Below are positions 19,638-29,500 of a stretch of 64,000 nt of DNA, one piece after another; position 1 is the first letter of the stretch, and every line of letters begins with the position of its first letter. This stretch comes from Pseudoalteromonas sp. SMS1 (lineage in GTDB: Bacteria > Pseudomonadota > Gammaproteobacteria > Enterobacterales > Alteromonadaceae). Under the pieces are notes generated by a model. The model was not told the origin of the DNA, searched no databases, and saw nothing but the letters and a program-made list of their open reading frames with translations. The stretch spans positions 62,001 to 126,000 of the forward strand of contig NZ_JAKGBI010000009.1 of NCBI RefSeq assembly GCF_021530565.1. The letters are read 5' to 3'. Both the position numbers and the translations under genes were made by a program.

Positions 19638-20725
19638 AGATAATCGTATTTGCAGGTCCTACAATATCTGAACAGGAAATCAAGACAATATTGCCTATGG
19701 TAACCGTCAGGCCACCAGCTAAACAAGGCGATATACTTAAAGAAAAAGCTTCCAACCCTGACATTATCCTACTTATTGATGGCACATTTGAACAGCATCC
19801 CGCGGTCTGGCACAAAGAAATCTTAGATGCAATGAAAAGTAACGTCGCAGTCATTGGGTGTTCAAGTATGGGTGCATTAAGAGCATCTGAGTTATCGGTG
19901 TACGGCATGATAGGTGTGGGTGAGATTTTTCAGCAATTCGACTCAGGTAAACTGGAAGATGATGATGAAGTGACACTCCTACACACCGACAGTCAGTATG
20001 GGTATGCTCATATTTCTGAAGCTCTGGTTGATATTCGGCATGCCCTCCATGAGTGCGTCGTCAAAAACTTAATAAGTGAAAACATTGCTATCCTAATAGA
20101 AGCGGAGTTAAAAGCGACTTGGTACCCCAATCGAACTTATACATTGATGTTTGAAATCGCGGCTAAACACCTCTCTGAGACAGCATTAAAATCATTCACT
20201 GACTATGTAAACCAAATCACTTCGCTGAAGAAATTAGATGCGCTTACAGCATTAAAATTAGTCAAAGATGTACAAGAAAAGCGCTCCACTTTTGCCCCTC
20301 CGCCAGAGTTTGATTTCAGCTTCACAGATGCTTGGCAAATGATGCTAGACGAATTCGTCAGCGAAAAAACGCAATCACTTTACAGTAACGATACGTTGTT
20401 GAAGAGCGGCACCCTGCTAGCGGGTTGTCAACCACACATACTAAATCGTTTTTTAGCAAGCAAACTTATGCCAAACGTCTCCAAGGACGACACCTTTCCG
20501 ACGATGCTAAAAATTGCGACCACTTGGGACTGTAGCAGTGCAGGCAAACCCGACTTTAACAAGTTAGGAGGCGTATTAGATGAGCTTGGTATTACACCCA
20601 ATGAATTTATCGCGTTTATTGAAAGGGAAACCACACTCGACATGCTAAAAGCAAAACTGGCAAATCAAACCAGTTTCGCAATTGACGAAGTTTTAAGTAC
20701 TGGTGAACTCGAAAAACTCCGCTAG
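19634..20725 (+). CDS. TfuA-like protein (YcaO partner)
   Basis: TfuA-like proteins pair with YcaO in trifolitoxin, thioviridamide-type and methyl-CoM-reductase thioamidation systems, where they are thought to help deliver sulfide. The 363-aa product carries the family hallmarks: VFAGPTI at the N-terminus, DGTFEQHPAVWHKEI near 50-63 and GCSSMGALRASEL with GMIGVG near 75-97, then DDDEVTLLH. The C-terminal half (from about 165) is longer than the minimal TfuA domain and is not recognised. It overlaps the YcaO stop by four bases and overlaps the oppositely oriented VOC gene tail-to-tail by four bases. Confidence 0.85.
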   Translation: MKIIVFAGPTISEQEIKTILPMVTVRPPAKQGDILKEKASNPDIILLIDGTFEQHPAVWHKEILDAMKSNVAVIGCSSMGALRASELSVYGMIGVGEIFQQFDSGKLEDDDEVTLLHTDSQYGYAHISEALVDIRHALHECVVKNLISENIAILIEAELKATWYPNRTYTLMFEIAAKHLSETALKSFTDYVNQITSLKKLDALTALKLVKDVQEKRSTFAPPPEFDFSFTDAWQMMLDEFVSEKTQSLYSNDTLLKSGTLLAGCQPHILNRFLASKLMPNVSKDDTFPTMLKIATTWDCSSAGKPDFNKLGGVLDELGITPNEFIAFIERETTLDMLKAKLANQTSFAIDEVLSTGELEKLR

Positions 20726-21087
20726 CCTTTCATTTGTATCACTTCGATCACATTTCCACTTGGATCTGCAACGGCAATGTAATGGGCAACTGGACATTCT
20801 TGCGCTTTGTCATGAAGCAGGTTCAAGTTTTTCTCTTTAAAATCAGCGAGCGTTGCTTCAAGGTCAGTCGTAACCAAATTTATAATCATCTGCGACTGAT
20901 CTGGGTAGGTAAGCACTTTTGGTTGTTCAACTTTGTTTAAGATAATCGTTAAATCATCTTTTTTCACATACATCGCTTGCGGGAGTAAATCGTCCCCTAC
21001 AACATCAAAGCCAAGTCCTTTAACGTAAAATTCTCTTGCAGCCTCGATATCATGAACACTTACCTGCAATGCAAAAAGTTTTAACAT
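20722..21087 (-). CDS. VOC-family (glyoxalase/bleomycin-resistance-like) protein
   Basis: This 121-aa protein has the beta-alpha-beta-beta-beta fold pattern of the vicinal-oxygen-chelate superfamily: LKLFALQVSVHDIEAAREFY at the start, GLGFDVVGDD, and ADPSGNVIEVIQMKG at the end with the metal-ligand Glu. One domain usually forms a dimer with metal sites at the interface. Substrate and role are unknown; detoxification, immunity to a product, or an unrelated passenger are all possible. It lies between tfuA and the second YcaO gene on the opposite strand, so it has its own promoter. Confidence 0.8.
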   Translation of the reverse strand: MLKLFALQVSVHDIEAAREFYVKGLGFDVVGDDLLPQAMYVKKDDLTIILNKVEQPKVLTYPDQSQMIINLVTTDLEATLADFKEKNLNLLHDKAQECPVAHYIAVADPSGNVIEVIQMKG

Positions 21088-21546
21088 GTGTTTCTCTCGT
21101 TATTTCGTTGAAGTTCATAATTTAAATAAATTAGGCACTCAATACAATATCTACTTGATTATAAAAGCCAAAACATGACTTTTTGGCAGCGCTTTATCGC
21201 TCGCTATACACCCGCGCCTAGCGCACCAAAAAGCTATTCGAGATGAAAGCTAGATATGCTTTCAACAAGGACAACTCGCGACATCGGTTGATTAAAGACG
21301 TATTGCTTCGCAACATTAACGGCACAAAAGTATAAAGCCATAATTGCGTATCGTTTAAGTAAAATGATTTATTAATGGCCCAAAACCAAACTGGGTAAGA
21401 GAGACACTCGTTTTAGTTACAGAGCCAGCGCAGTGCATATACAACAATGCGCCTAAAAGAGCTGGCCTACCTCTGAAAAAGTTCAGTATTATACTCTACA
21501 CACTCAGGAAGTTAGTTTTAAAGTTTATTGTAAAGGACTCGTCACC
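21088..21546. other. Intergenic region with hairpin and short open frames, possible dispersed element
   Basis: No gene is well supported. GCCAAAA-N6-TTTTTGGC at 21168-21188 is terminator-like in minus orientation. A 35-codon minus frame (21231-21338) reads MALYFCAVNVAKQ...SISSFHLE, and two plus frames overlap it with an ATGA junction; none has a good ribosome site. The segment looks like a decayed or dispersed repeat unit rather than a gene. The far end (about 21490-21546) carries TATACT and AAAGGA before the next gene. Confidence 0.35.
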
Positions 21547-23616
21547 ATGAAAGATAGAATAATAAGTTGGCAACCTCCCTACCGTGTCATCCATTTACCA
21601 AATGACAACCTCATTGTGATCAGCGCTCACAGCGAGTTTCTTTTTGAACACACTGCTTTTCCGCTATTTCACTTGATTGATGGTAAAAAGACACTGAGCG
21701 AAATTGCAAGTCATGCAAAAAGCCAGCAAGACCTGATGCGATTTTATGCTGTATGTGAACATTTTCTAGCAAAAAAACAATATATAACAGATACAAATAA
21801 CGTAGAAAAGCCAAGGCTACTCAATAAGATTACAAGTGTCGGCAAGCGACTGTTTAGTAATTTAGACATCGGCATGCACACCCATATTTTCGATGTCGAA
21901 CATGTCCAGTTATTCATTTCTGATAATTTAATTTCAACATGTAAAGCATTGCGTTACATCGACGGCGTAAAAAGTGACTGGCCTATCTGTATTGTCGCTA
22001 TCACCGATACTTATTCTCTTATCAGTCCCATCCTTTCTAGCATACAAGACGCGGACTCCTTAGCGCAGGCTTTAGAACCCAATAAGCCCGTTTTACAATT
22101 CGTCAAAGCGTATTCTGGGGCCGATTTTACAATACCCGCACCTATCAAGCGTGACGCTTGCACGGAGAAATTTTTTCGTTCGTTAAATAAAATAATCGTG
22201 CAACATGTGTCTGATCAGAAACGAAGTCGAACACTCATTGAATATAACCACGACACACACCATATTGAAACGCACCCCTATCAGCCACCAACAGCGATTC
22301 ACAAACTTGATGCTAAAATTTCACTAAGCTCTCAACCTGTTACATCTGATGATGATGGTGGCTCTCGATGCGTCTCTGCTGAACAAACGGTAGAAAAGTT
22401 AAAGCCATTTATCAGTCCAATAACGGGGCAGATAACACATATTGAAAAACTGCCACAACCGCAAGAAAGTTCAATTTCTATTTTTAAAACTGCATTTTTC
22501 AAATCGCTTCCAATAAAGTACGCTAACACCATAGATAACAATAGTTTTGTACAGATTTGCTTAGGGAAAGGCATCAGTGAAGCTCAGTCAAAGGCCAGTG
22601 CTCTGTGTGAGACCATAGAACGCAAAAATGCACAATATCGGCATATTCCCCCCTCAATCTTTGCAACTCAGTCAAAACTACCTCATCGCAGTTATCATTT
22701 TAATCAGCTTGTGCCCTACAGTGATCAGCAATACATACAATTTGCTGACCTATCGAACGCAGAGTCTAACAGAACTCAAGCTGTCTTGGCGTTTAACGAT
22801 GGCCAAATCCATTGGCAGCAAGTGTGGTCTTTGACCCATAACGATCCTGTTTATCTTCCATACGTCAGTTGTTTTGCTAATACCCCCTATGAGGAAGATG
22901 TATTTGGAAAATGGCATTCTAATGGATGTGCAGCAGGAAATAATCTTGAGGAAGCAATTATGCAGGGATTGTTTGAGCTGCTAGAGCGTGATGCGATTGC
23001 GATATGGTGGTACAACAAATTGCCCCGACCATCATATGATCTGACGACACTAGATACCCATTACTATACTCAGCTTGACCAAACTATTTCTGTTGACTAC
23101 GAATATTGGGTACTCGATATTACATTAGATACTGGTGTTCCTGTGATGGCAGCTATCGGTAAAAACAAACAAACTGCGGGCTGGATTTTTGGCTTTGGTT
23201 GTCATTTAAAGCCACATATGGCTGCACAACGCGCTTTGACTGAATTATGTCAGCTCATCCCTATTCGCGACCAAAGTAACGCGCCTTTTGATTTTGATGC
23301 CATTGATCAGACAGATTTTTTGATGCCTCATGACAATTACCCTGCTATTTCGCCTAAGTTGAAGCCAAGTAAAGACTTAAAGTTAGATATATTCGCGATT
23401 GTCGAGCAACTACAAAGTTTAGGTATGGAAACACTCGCGTTAAATTACTCACAGGAGTTCATACCTATCAAAACTGCCAATGTCTTTGTACCTGGGTTAT
23501 GTCATATCTGGCCCCAGCTAGGTAACCCTCGATTGTACGAAACCCCTGTTAAACTTGGCTTGATGAACACTGCGTTAAATGAAGCAACTGTCAATCAGCA
23601 AGGGCTGTATCTTTAA
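21547..23616 (+). CDS. TOMM cyclodehydratase fusion: leader-binding/E1-like docking region + YcaO (YcaO 2)
   Basis: Azoline-forming systems pair a leader-binding E1-like partner with YcaO; here both lie in one 689-aa chain. Residues 1-85 resemble the winged-helix leader-recognition module (LIDGKKTLSEIA). About 85-270 is a reduced E1-like/docking section. The linker GGSRCVSAEQTVEKLKPFISPITG is the usual start of the TOMM YcaO domain. ATP motifs are LGKGISEAQ...ETIER (about 339-362) and LFELLERDAIAIWW (about 474-488). The C-terminus ends NQQGLYL, where azoline YcaOs normally end with PxPxP, so its chemistry may differ. AAAGGA lies before the ATG. No dehydrogenase or protease gene is adjacent. 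Confidence 0.85.
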   Translation: MKDRIISWQPPYRVIHLPNDNLIVISAHSEFLFEHTAFPLFHLIDGKKTLSEIASHAKSQQDLMRFYAVCEHFLAKKQYITDTNNVEKPRLLNKITSVGKRLFSNLDIGMHTHIFDVEHVQLFISDNLISTCKALRYIDGVKSDWPICIVAITDTYSLISPILSSIQDADSLAQALEPNKPVLQFVKAYSGADFTIPAPIKRDACTEKFFRSLNKIIVQHVSDQKRSRTLIEYNHDTHHIETHPYQPPTAIHKLDAKISLSSQPVTSDDDGGSRCVSAEQTVEKLKPFISPITGQITHIEKLPQPQESSISIFKTAFFKSLPIKYANTIDNNSFVQICLGKGISEAQSKASALCETIERKNAQYRHIPPSIFATQSKLPHRSYHFNQLVPYSDQQYIQFADLSNAESNRTQAVLAFNDGQIHWQQVWSLTHNDPVYLPYVSCFANTPYEEDVFGKWHSNGCAAGNNLEEAIMQGLFELLERDAIAIWWYNKLPRPSYDLTTLDTHYYTQLDQTISVDYEYWVLDITLDTGVPVMAAIGKNKQTAGWIFGFGCHLKPHMAAQRALTELCQLIPIRDQSNAPFDFDAIDQTDFLMPHDNYPAISPKLKPSKDLKLDIFAIVEQLQSLGMETLALNYSQEFIPIKTANVFVPGLCHIWPQLGNPRLYETPVKLGLMNTALNEATVNQQGLYL

Positions 23617-23733
23617 ACATCGTACACACAGGTGTCGTTCGCAGCGAAAACTCTGCTCACTGCATATTTGTGATGCAACGCCGAATGTTCTAACAGTGCT
23701 CCTTATTATTAGAGCAATGCACGGTGAGGCCCT

Positions 23734-24039
23734 TTATTTAGGGGCCTGTAACTCTTTAATTTTAAAACCAATGTCTGTGTTTTTTGCAAAACATATTCGG
23801 TCACCTACCGACAACTCATAAGGTACTTCTAAAGCGGCTTTTATTCCATTAATCCAAGTGCCATTTTTGCTTAAGTCTCTAAATATCCATGTATTATCAA
23901 CCCATTCTATCGTGAAATGAACTCTTGATACCTCGGGACTATTCACCACGGTCTCCACCATGCTACTTTCTCTTCCTACTTTATGGAGCTTTTTGATAGA
24001 TATGACGTGCCCGCCCAAAGCGTCCACCATACTTGCCAT
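23734..24039 (-). CDS. Small FHA-domain phosphopeptide-binding protein
   Basis: This 101-aa protein is a single forkhead-associated domain: VGRESS (GR of the first loop), SPEVSRVHFTIEW (Ser and His of the pThr pocket), and DLSKNGTWING with the conserved NG. FHA domains bind phosphothreonine. The gene lies among two Hanks-kinase fusion genes, so the likely partner is a phosphorylated kinase or kinase substrate from this locus; that is inference. There is no other domain. It runs in the same direction as the amidohydrolase and kinase 2 but after a terminator-like hairpin, so it may have its own promoter. Confidence 0.88.
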   Translation of the reverse strand: MASMVDALGGHVISIKKLHKVGRESSMVETVVNSPEVSRVHFTIEWVDNTWIFRDLSKNGTWINGIKAALEVPYELSVGDRICFAKNTDIGFKIKELQAPK

Positions 24040-24137
24040 AATTCACAAAATCCTTGTTGTTAAATCAGTCATCTAAAAGGAACCCTAACACCCTTAAAAA
24101 AATTGTCACATTACAGAGGATTACGATTCTTCTAATT

Positions 24138-24170
24138 TAATCAACAGGTAGCAGCATTGCTACCTGATTA
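24138..24170 (-). terminator. Hairpin terminator after the amidohydrolase gene
   Basis: CAGGTAGCA (24145-24153) pairs perfectly with TGCTACCTG (24158-24166), extended by TAATCA/TGATTA with one bulged base. The following U run is short (TTAAATT). It closes the kinase 2 - 380-aa - amidohydrolase operon. Confidence 0.65.
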
Positions 24171-24187
24171 AAGTACTCACCTACAGA

Positions 24188-25378
24188 TTAACTCAGGAAT
24201 GACACCGGATTTACCTCTAATATAGCCCGCACCTCGTCGTCGGTTAACATCGACAGCACTTGTTCGAGCTTTGTAGTGTCAATATGTTCGTGGTCAGGAT
24301 GCGGAAAATCACTGCCGAAAATCAACTTCTCATGACCAACCCAATTAATAACTTCTCGTAAATTAGGTTCACCTGGTTCAATGGCAATCCAACATTGTCT
24401 CTTAAAGTACTCTGAGGGCAACTGTTTAATATGCGCCCTAGTCAAAGACCTAAACTGAGGGAAGCAAATAGTGTCCAGACGACACAGCCAACTTGGTAAC
24501 CACGATGCGCCCGCTTCTAAGAAGGCGAATTTAAGATTGGGGTGCCTTTCTAATACCCCTGACTCGAGTAAGGATACAAATGCCATTTGCGCTTCCATTG
24601 GGTGAGAACAAGCATGCAAAGCAAAATGCGAGGTAAAATGGTCAGTTCCTACCGTGTTCAATACTGCGTGAGTGCCTCCATGAATAGCAACACTAATATT
24701 GTGTTCATCACACAAGTCCCAGAAAGCCTCATATTCCGGATCCCCGAGTAAACGACCTCTTATTTTTTCGGGTCGTAATGCGATGCAACTCCAGCCATAA
24801 TCAATGATTCTTCTCAGTTGGTCTAACATTTTTTTCGGATCATGTCGGCTTATCACACCAACCGCAATCAGTTTTTCAGGATCCAACGCACAGTAATCCC
24901 TCAACCATTTATTGTATGCATCCGCGAATGCGACTGAAACATGATCGGGTAGTTTTTCATGATGTATTATATTGTTGCCAAACGTGGGAAGTATGCAGGC
25001 TCGATGGATGCCATCTTTCGTCATCTTGTCTAACTGAGTATCAGGGTACATAGCGAGCTTGCGTTCAGATTCATTATTTCCTTCAAGACACGCTAATTTA
25101 ATATCTTCTCCCCAGTGTAAAAGCGTTTCATGCTGGCCAATCATATATTCTGGGGGGACAAATACAGGCTCAGGCACGCCCATCTTTTTCGCCCGAGCAA
25201 GTGCTTTTTCCTCAGTATCAAACTTCATCCAAATTGGATATTTTTCATAAATTTCAGGGCTCACGTATTGCTGCCACATCTCTAATGGTTCAATAACATG
25301 CCGATCTACATCGATTATTTTATATTTACTCATAAATGAATGACTCATCGAAAAGGCATAACCTAAAGCTATGCCCAT
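24188..25378 (-). CDS. Amidohydrolase family protein (ACMSD-like, PF04909 type)
   Basis: The 396-aa protein has the TIM-barrel metal motifs of the amidohydrolase-2 group: IDVDRHVIEP near the N-terminus, IHGGTH, a His in HACSHPMEAQ and GSDFPHPDH near the C-terminus. These enzymes hydrolyse or decarboxylate with a divalent metal; the substrate here is unknown. It is third in the kinase 2 operon, 10 nt after the 380-aa gene. Starts at residues 11 or 16 (MSKYKIIDVDRH) are also possible, as no ribosome site decides. An amidohydrolase also acts in bottromycin RiPP synthesis, so a role in maturing the product is plausible but unproven. Confidence 0.85.
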   Translation of the reverse strand: MGIALGYAFSMSHSFMSKYKIIDVDRHVIEPLEMWQQYVSPEIYEKYPIWMKFDTEEKALARAKKMGVPEPVFVPPEYMIGQHETLLHWGEDIKLACLEGNNESERKLAMYPDTQLDKMTKDGIHRACILPTFGNNIIHHEKLPDHVSVAFADAYNKWLRDYCALDPEKLIAVGVISRHDPKKMLDQLRRIIDYGWSCIALRPEKIRGRLLGDPEYEAFWDLCDEHNISVAIHGGTHAVLNTVGTDHFTSHFALHACSHPMEAQMAFVSLLESGVLERHPNLKFAFLEAGASWLPSWLCRLDTICFPQFRSLTRAHIKQLPSEYFKRQCWIAIEPGEPNLREVINWVGHEKLIFGSDFPHPDHEHIDTTKLEQVLSMLTDDEVRAILEVNPVSFLS

Positions 25379-25388
25379 ACATTACGTT

Positions 25389-26531
25389 TTAAAGAGAGCA
25401 GAATGGGTGATTTGGGCGCTTACCCGATAAATCAGCTAAGGCTACAGGCTTAAAAAGCGTTCTTGATGGTGGCTTAGGAATCGTAAAGCGTAATGTGCTT
25501 GCATACTTTCCGTCAATGACAGTAGCCGCTTTTTGTTCTGCTTCTGTTTCATGAGGTGGATATTGCACTATAAGCGTCAGGTTACTGGGTATTTCAAATG
25601 CTAGACTGCTCAGCATCTGTGGGTAGTTTTCAATGCTAGTGTTGTTTTTAATTTGAAAATCTGGGTCGGCAGTCCAATTGTAAGCAACTAATCTAGGGAC
25701 AAAGTTAACCCATTCTGACTCAATTAAGATACCTTTTAGTTCATCAACATCGCCAGTCTGGCCATCAAGATTAAAAGTATGCAACTCTCCTTGTGTGTCA
25801 GAGCTGGTGTCTTTCGATTCGTCATAGATTTTAAGATCTGTACCAGTATATACAATAAAAGGTTGGTGATTCGAGTAATCAACCGTTTGATCCCAGACAT
25901 CATCAGAGTTGAAGGGCGTTGCAAATGGCAAAGGTAAAGGGAGGTACATCCGTTTACTAATAAAATCAGCTTGTACAGCAATTTGCTCTTCTTGTGTCAC
26001 TGTAATAGGCGGTATCACTACTGAGAATTCTGTATCAATACGTTGCCACGCGTTTGTTGGAGTAAACGCATCACGCCAATTAAAATAAGGCTGTTTGTTT
26101 GCAGGACTTTTGCTGCAAAGATTGGGCTGAAGTTTCAGAAAAATGGAGCTTAACGCACGGCCTGAACGAAGCGCTACGTAGCCTTCTGAGTGCAAGCTTA
26201 TGTTCACAACCCCCATTTTCTGCATAATTACATACATCAATGCACAGTGAATTAGTTCAGCTTCCTTGGCGTCTATACCATTGCCCCCATTAAATAAAAC
26301 AGACAGTTTATCGTTGTTCCATAACACGTCTTCATAAGACCAAAATATTTCGATAATAACAGGCCATACGGCATTCCAATCTTCAACGGTCTGAATAGCC
26401 GCATTATCGACTAGCTTGTAAATTGCAGACGGGTTAGCCGCTTGTTCATCTAGCGTCGTGATTAAATGTCCAGATTCTAGGAGTTTATGAAGCTGATCCC
26501 AGACAGAGCCATGTGTTGATTTAATACCCAT
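25389..26531 (-). CDS. Unrecognised 380-aa protein coupled to kinase 2
   Basis: I do not recognise this protein. It is soluble, with no signal peptide. The N-terminal half (1-170) is helical and Trp-rich (WPVIIEIFWSYEDVLW) with an AELIHCALMYVIMQKMG helix; the C-terminal half (180-380) is beta-rich with Pro-rich stretches (YLPLPLPFATPF, TIPKPPSRTLFKP). It starts three bases after the kinase 2 stop, with an AAGGA ribosome site overlapping that stop, so the two are translationally coupled and probably work together. By position it corresponds to the 287-aa protein after kinase 1, but no sequence similarity is evident by eye. Confidence 0.8.
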   Translation of the reverse strand: MGIKSTHGSVWDQLHKLLESGHLITTLDEQAANPSAIYKLVDNAAIQTVEDWNAVWPVIIEIFWSYEDVLWNNDKLSVLFNGGNGIDAKEAELIHCALMYVIMQKMGVVNISLHSEGYVALRSGRALSSIFLKLQPNLCSKSPANKQPYFNWRDAFTPTNAWQRIDTEFSVVIPPITVTQEEQIAVQADFISKRMYLPLPLPFATPFNSDDVWDQTVDYSNHQPFIVYTGTDLKIYDESKDTSSDTQGELHTFNLDGQTGDVDELKGILIESEWVNFVPRLVAYNWTADPDFQIKNNTSIENYPQMLSSLAFEIPSNLTLIVQYPPHETEAEQKAATVIDGKYASTLRFTIPKPPSRTLFKPVALADLSGKRPNHPFCSL

Positions 26532-26534
26532 ATC

Positions 26535-29500
26535 TTATTCCTTAGTTGTTGAGGTACGATTGACGAGTGACATAGCGCGGCGATAAAAATAAGTCCGGCT
26601 ACTGTTTTCAAAACTGAGTAGTTGTTTAATTTCAGAACTTTGGGTCACGGATTGACCGAGCTTGACTTCATACTCTCCAAGAATCACCATTGCGAGCAGC
26701 TGATAGGGCCAGATATTCATTTGCGAAGCCAGTTCCGCGGCACGCTGTAAGGTGTGCGCAACTCTTTTTGATATTGTCTTATCAAGCGCAAAGTAACACT
26801 GAGCAAGCTCACACAATAACGCAGGATGTGAAAGCAACTCATCTGCACGCGTTAGATCAGCGACTGTAGATTCAATTAAATCAATGGCTATATCGTAGGC
26901 ACCTTCTTGTCTGTAAAGGTCGCTCAACAACGGGACATACCAACCAATAGCTAACCCTTGTCCACTGTGTATTAACACGTCTATATTTTCTCGTGCGTAT
27001 TTCGTATCTCCACGCGCACAGCCATCTAAAACTTGAATATAGCGCCCATGCCAAGATTTACTCAAAACGTCTGAGTATCTGTTTTTAAATAGTTGATACT
27101 GGTCATTAACCAATTGCTTATCTTGTAAATGCAGGTTCAGTAAACCAACAAATAGGAACGCATTAGATATACTGCCCGCATGGTCTATTTCTATGGCACT
27201 CTTTAGCGAGCCTTCTATATATTCTAATGCTTTAATGGCATTGCCACTGAGAAAATGGCAAAACGAGCAAATCGCCGTGGTCATGCACTTTACATCCGTG
27301 CCATACTCATTCACTAGGGCCTTATCTTCAGGCCTGTACAGTTCAATACTTTGCTCAAGCATTTGAACTCCGTCCAGTAAATCTCCATCGTGAACAACCG
27401 CTTGCCCTAAATGGCCCTTCACTATCATTATTTTTTGGCGATCATTTTTTAGATATGCTTTATCTAAAATATTCATACCTAGGCGCCTAGCCGCCTGGCG
27501 TTTTGAACGGTAGTGCAAGTTCAAAAAGTACATCCACTCACACACATCCAGTGTGCTTGCAACTAACTCACTTAATTGCTCCGTACCTCTTTCATCGACC
27601 ATGCTTTTCACTTCATGGTAAATGTCTTCAACATACTGACTACCGTAACCATGCAAGGTCAACACGGCAGGCATAATCAATTTAGTCGCTGTAAAAAATA
27701 ATTCATCTCGTTGTGTAATATCAGAAACTTGTGAAGACCACTCTCGAACTTTCATTCCAAATTCAATGGCATCACTGTTGTTCGACAGTTTTACTTGCCG
27801 ACGTACTGCAATGCACCCATATGCGCAAGCTTTTTGAATGTTATTACCAAAATTGTAGTGAGCCGCAATCAGCCATGCATTGTCATCTAACTGGTTTTGG
27901 TGATAAACCTCTAATGCTCTTGCAATCGAAATGTGGGAATCTACTCTGTAGTCAGCTGCCACAGAGTCATAGGCATTGTCTCTCACTAAAGCGTGTTTAA
28001 AGATGTACTTATCACCGCTTACCGTCCGTTGCTTAAAGATCAATTCAGCTGCGATCAGCTCTTCCAAATCAAGTTGAACTCGATGCTCTTCTTTATTTGA
28101 AGCTAACACAAGGAGGTGATATTCGAATTCTCTGCCTATTGTTGCAGCTAACTGAGCTGTATCTTTGCTATTTTCAAGGTTATCCAGTCTTTGTTGAAGA
28201 GAGTCTCTGAGCGTCAACGGTACTGAAGAGATGGACTTTTCATTTTTAAGTTGTAATTGTCCATTGACCTTATGAACCAAACTCTGGCGTATCAGCGATA
28301 AAGTCAGCTCTTCAATGAAAAGAGGAATGCCATCAGTCCGTTCCAAAAGGACTGACATAAGCGAGTTACTCAATACCTCGTGATCAAACAAGTACTCAAT
28401 AAACTGCTGCGTACTTTCTTTCGAGAGCTTCTGAACTTTTAAATAATGGGTAGGTTGTGATGAGAACGCCTTTGGGATCCCCTCTCTAGAAGTGTTAACC
28501 CACACATGCCGACCGGCTTTAAAATACGACGAGTTTGTAAAATACTTAATAAACTCTCTACTCGATGGATCAGCCCAGTGCAAATCTTCACATACGAATA
28601 AGAAACCTTGATCTTCACTCTCATCGTGACAACCATTCTGGTAACATAACAGTCGTGCGATGGTATCGAATAAATAATCCTTTTGACTTTCAGGGGAAAT
28701 ACCGTCTAGTTCTGCGCCTTCTGGCAGCACAATGTTTAACCATGAAGCTAAAATATACAGACCGATTGCACTCTGCTCATTTTCATTACTTTGCGTATCA
28801 ATGATTTTTTTAAGTGAATTCAAAACAGTTGTTGAGTCAAGTACATCCACGGCATAGCGATAGCGAACAAGGTTTAAGATCGGATATAAAGCGTTATTCA
28901 CATGCTCGGGTAAACATTGCGCCACTTGGTGTTCTTTTATAGTGGTTTTATCTCGAAGTTCGAAGATTAGTCTCGATTTGCCAATACCTGCTTCGCCTTC
29001 AATGTGGACACAAGGTGTATCGAGCAGCAATGCTTCCCTATCCATTTCGTCAAGGCTTTGACGATTGCCATCAACAGCGTCCAGTAAAAAGGCTAACTCA
29101 TTGTCCCTGCCTATAAATACAGGGTTTTTTCTCGTTCCTCGTAGAAAGCCGAAGGCCTCTAGTTGACGCTCTCCTTGTAGCGTATACCTTTCAAGATTTG
29201 ACTGCGAATTAGGGGCGAGTTCAAAATTGATATACGCATCCAGCAGTTGCTTCACATTTTTTGAACACACAATTTGGCCACTACTCGCACAACGCGCCAT
29301 TTCCATTGCGTTGTGAGCAGCCCTTCCCTCCGGCATATTGTTCGCCAAACTCACCATAGAGCCCGTTTCTATTCCCATCTTTAAACTCGACACTATGCCA
29401 TGACTGAGTTTAAGGAGCGCATTTTTACTCTGCACCCTACTAACAACTTCTAGTGCCGCTCTCGCGCTCAGTCGACTATCACTATCACTGGCTCTCGGGT

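Noticed and set aside
23700..23735. GGCCC...GGGGCC hairpin at the FHA gene end
   Set aside because: It overlaps the coding end and has no U tract on either strand, so it is not counted as a terminator.
23579..23821. 80-codon plus-strand frame after YcaO 2
   Set aside because: It overlaps the FHA gene in antisense and the YcaO 2 end; no features.
26480..26500. Shared 13-base string gaagctgatccca near kinase 1 start and inside the 380-aa gene
   Set aside because: One short match in unrelated contexts (leader versus antisense coding) is within chance.
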